Positions 63,606-64,000 of a DNA stretch of 64,000 bases are shown here, in pieces. The notes under the pieces were generated by a model. It ran no database searches. It was not told the origin of the DNA and saw only the letters and a list, made by a program, of their open reading frames with translations. The stretch is from positions 35,808-99,807 of the forward strand of contig CAVPMU010000008.1 in the NCBI GenBank assembly GCA_963706535.1, given 5' to 3'. Numbering within the stretch: the first letter of the stretch is position 1; each line of letters begins with the position of its first letter. This stretch comes from RPQJ01 sp963706535 (lineage in GTDB: Bacteria > Pseudomonadota > Gammaproteobacteria > Steroidobacterales > Steroidobacteraceae). Both the position numbers and the translations under genes were made by a program.

Positions 63606-63864
63606 ACAGTTTCTTACCTCTACGCCAGTAGCCGGCGCCAATGATTCGAATGACGCCGCCGCGATACGTGAAACGGACCGTCAGGATTCCATCGGGGACG
63701 CGACCGAAGCAGTAGTAGCGCGGCTCGGCCCGACTGTGCCCGACGTCCCTGGCAATGACTCGGCCCGGATCCAGGAATGCGGCCTGCGCCTCTACGAAGG
63801 AGACGCCGTGCTTTCGCTGGTTATCCGCATCCTTGGCGGGATCCCACTCGAAACCTGCCGACAT
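63577..63864 (-). CDS. brnT: BrnT-type RNase toxin
   Basis: A 95-residue toxin: FEWDPAKDADNQRKHGVSFVEA is the BrnT signature, followed by the acidic DPGRVIARDVGHSRAEPRYY and a RelE-like fold (VRFTYRGGVIRIIGAGYWRRGKKLYE). It cleaves mRNA when free of BrnA. First gene of the module. Confidence 0.9.
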   Translation of the reverse strand: MSAGFEWDPAKDADNQRKHGVSFVEAQAAFLDPGRVIARDVGHSRAEPRYYCFGRVPDGILTVRFTYRGGVIRIIGAGYWRRGKKLYEAHTKVHR

Positions 63865-63896
63865 GCCGCACTTCTAACACATGTATGGGCTTTTGA

Positions 63897-63912
63897 CCAT
63901 ATACCAATATGG
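63897..63912 (-). promoter_or_regulatory. Inverted repeat upstream of brnT
   Basis: CCATAT (63897-63902) and ATATGG (63907-63912) about 35 bases before the brnT start; a candidate BrnA operator. Confidence 0.4.
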
Positions 63913-63948
63913 CTCACCAGCGCGATTCGCCATGCTTGCGGCGGCGGG

Positions 63949-64000
63949 GTGTCAGCCATGCGTCCGGAATGAGGTGTAAACCATGTGACCGGAATACACC
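63949..64000. mobile_element. IS-end-like tandem repeats at the right edge (partial)
   Basis: Two 25-base-spaced imperfect copies: GTGTCAGCCATGCGTCCGGA at 63949 and GTGTAAACCATGTGACCGGA at 63974. Tandem transposase-binding repeats of this style are found at the ends of some IS21-like elements. The element, if there, continues beyond the window. Confidence 0.4.

Overview
The window is high-GC, densely coded DNA. TonB-dependent receptor, fabA-fabB, putA, S11 peptidase, nadB-nadA and NnrS genes point to a Gram-negative proteobacterium, most likely a high-GC gammaproteobacterium of the Nevskiales/Steroidobacterales type. The order is an inference from gene style only; there is no rRNA or complete tRNA to test it. 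Most long antisense reading frames are GC-skew shadows and are not listed.

Layout. 1-4.7 kb: end of a MerR-like regulator, a palindromic promoter region, a ferredoxin-type reductase with a ferritin-like diiron protein, a decayed wax ester synthase gene and a META-domain lipoprotein. 4.8-13.7 kb: DEAD-box helicase, saccharopine-dehydrogenase-like enzyme, exported amidohydrolase, TPR sulfotransferase, TonB receptor and a terminator. 13.8-19.2 kb: a tight plus-strand operon of a choline-monooxygenase-like Rieske oxygenase, a GcvT-like folate enzyme and two CrtI-like flavoproteins. 19.2-28.7 kb: a convergent minus-strand operon of acyl-CoA synthetase (frameshifted), two class III aminotransferases, P5C-type aldehyde dehydrogenase, S9 peptidase and APC permease. 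Together these two operons look like a catabolic locus for an N-methylated or amine compound feeding one-carbon and glutamate metabolism; the substrate is not known. 28.8-43.4 kb: SRPBCC protein, DUF885 protein, GT2, truncated MAPEG, nadBA, TSUP exporter, NnrS, an IorAB-like molybdenum hydroxylase and a metallopeptidase. 43.4-52.2 kb: fabH, an M14-type peptidase, mazEF, an S11 peptidase, a tautomerase, decayed esterase and GlxA genes, fabAB and a cytochrome c.

52.2-64 kb is more mosaic: a broken ScyD/E-like gene, two unknown genes of lower GC, an IS3-type transposase remnant, putA, an MBL-fold protein, a transglycosylase-like gene, then three toxin-antitoxin modules (phd-vapC, vapB with a nonsense-mutated vapC, brnTA), two tRNA-3'-end-like direct repeats, other short repeats and an IS-end-like sequence at the right edge. 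This looks like an integration-prone region.

A recurring oddity is that several genes (wax ester synthase, GlxA regulator, esterase, ScyD/E, the MAPEG/nadB junction) lack an internal or terminal block of about 15-75 codons while both flanks match the family well. This is either real decay by short deletions or an assembly artefact.
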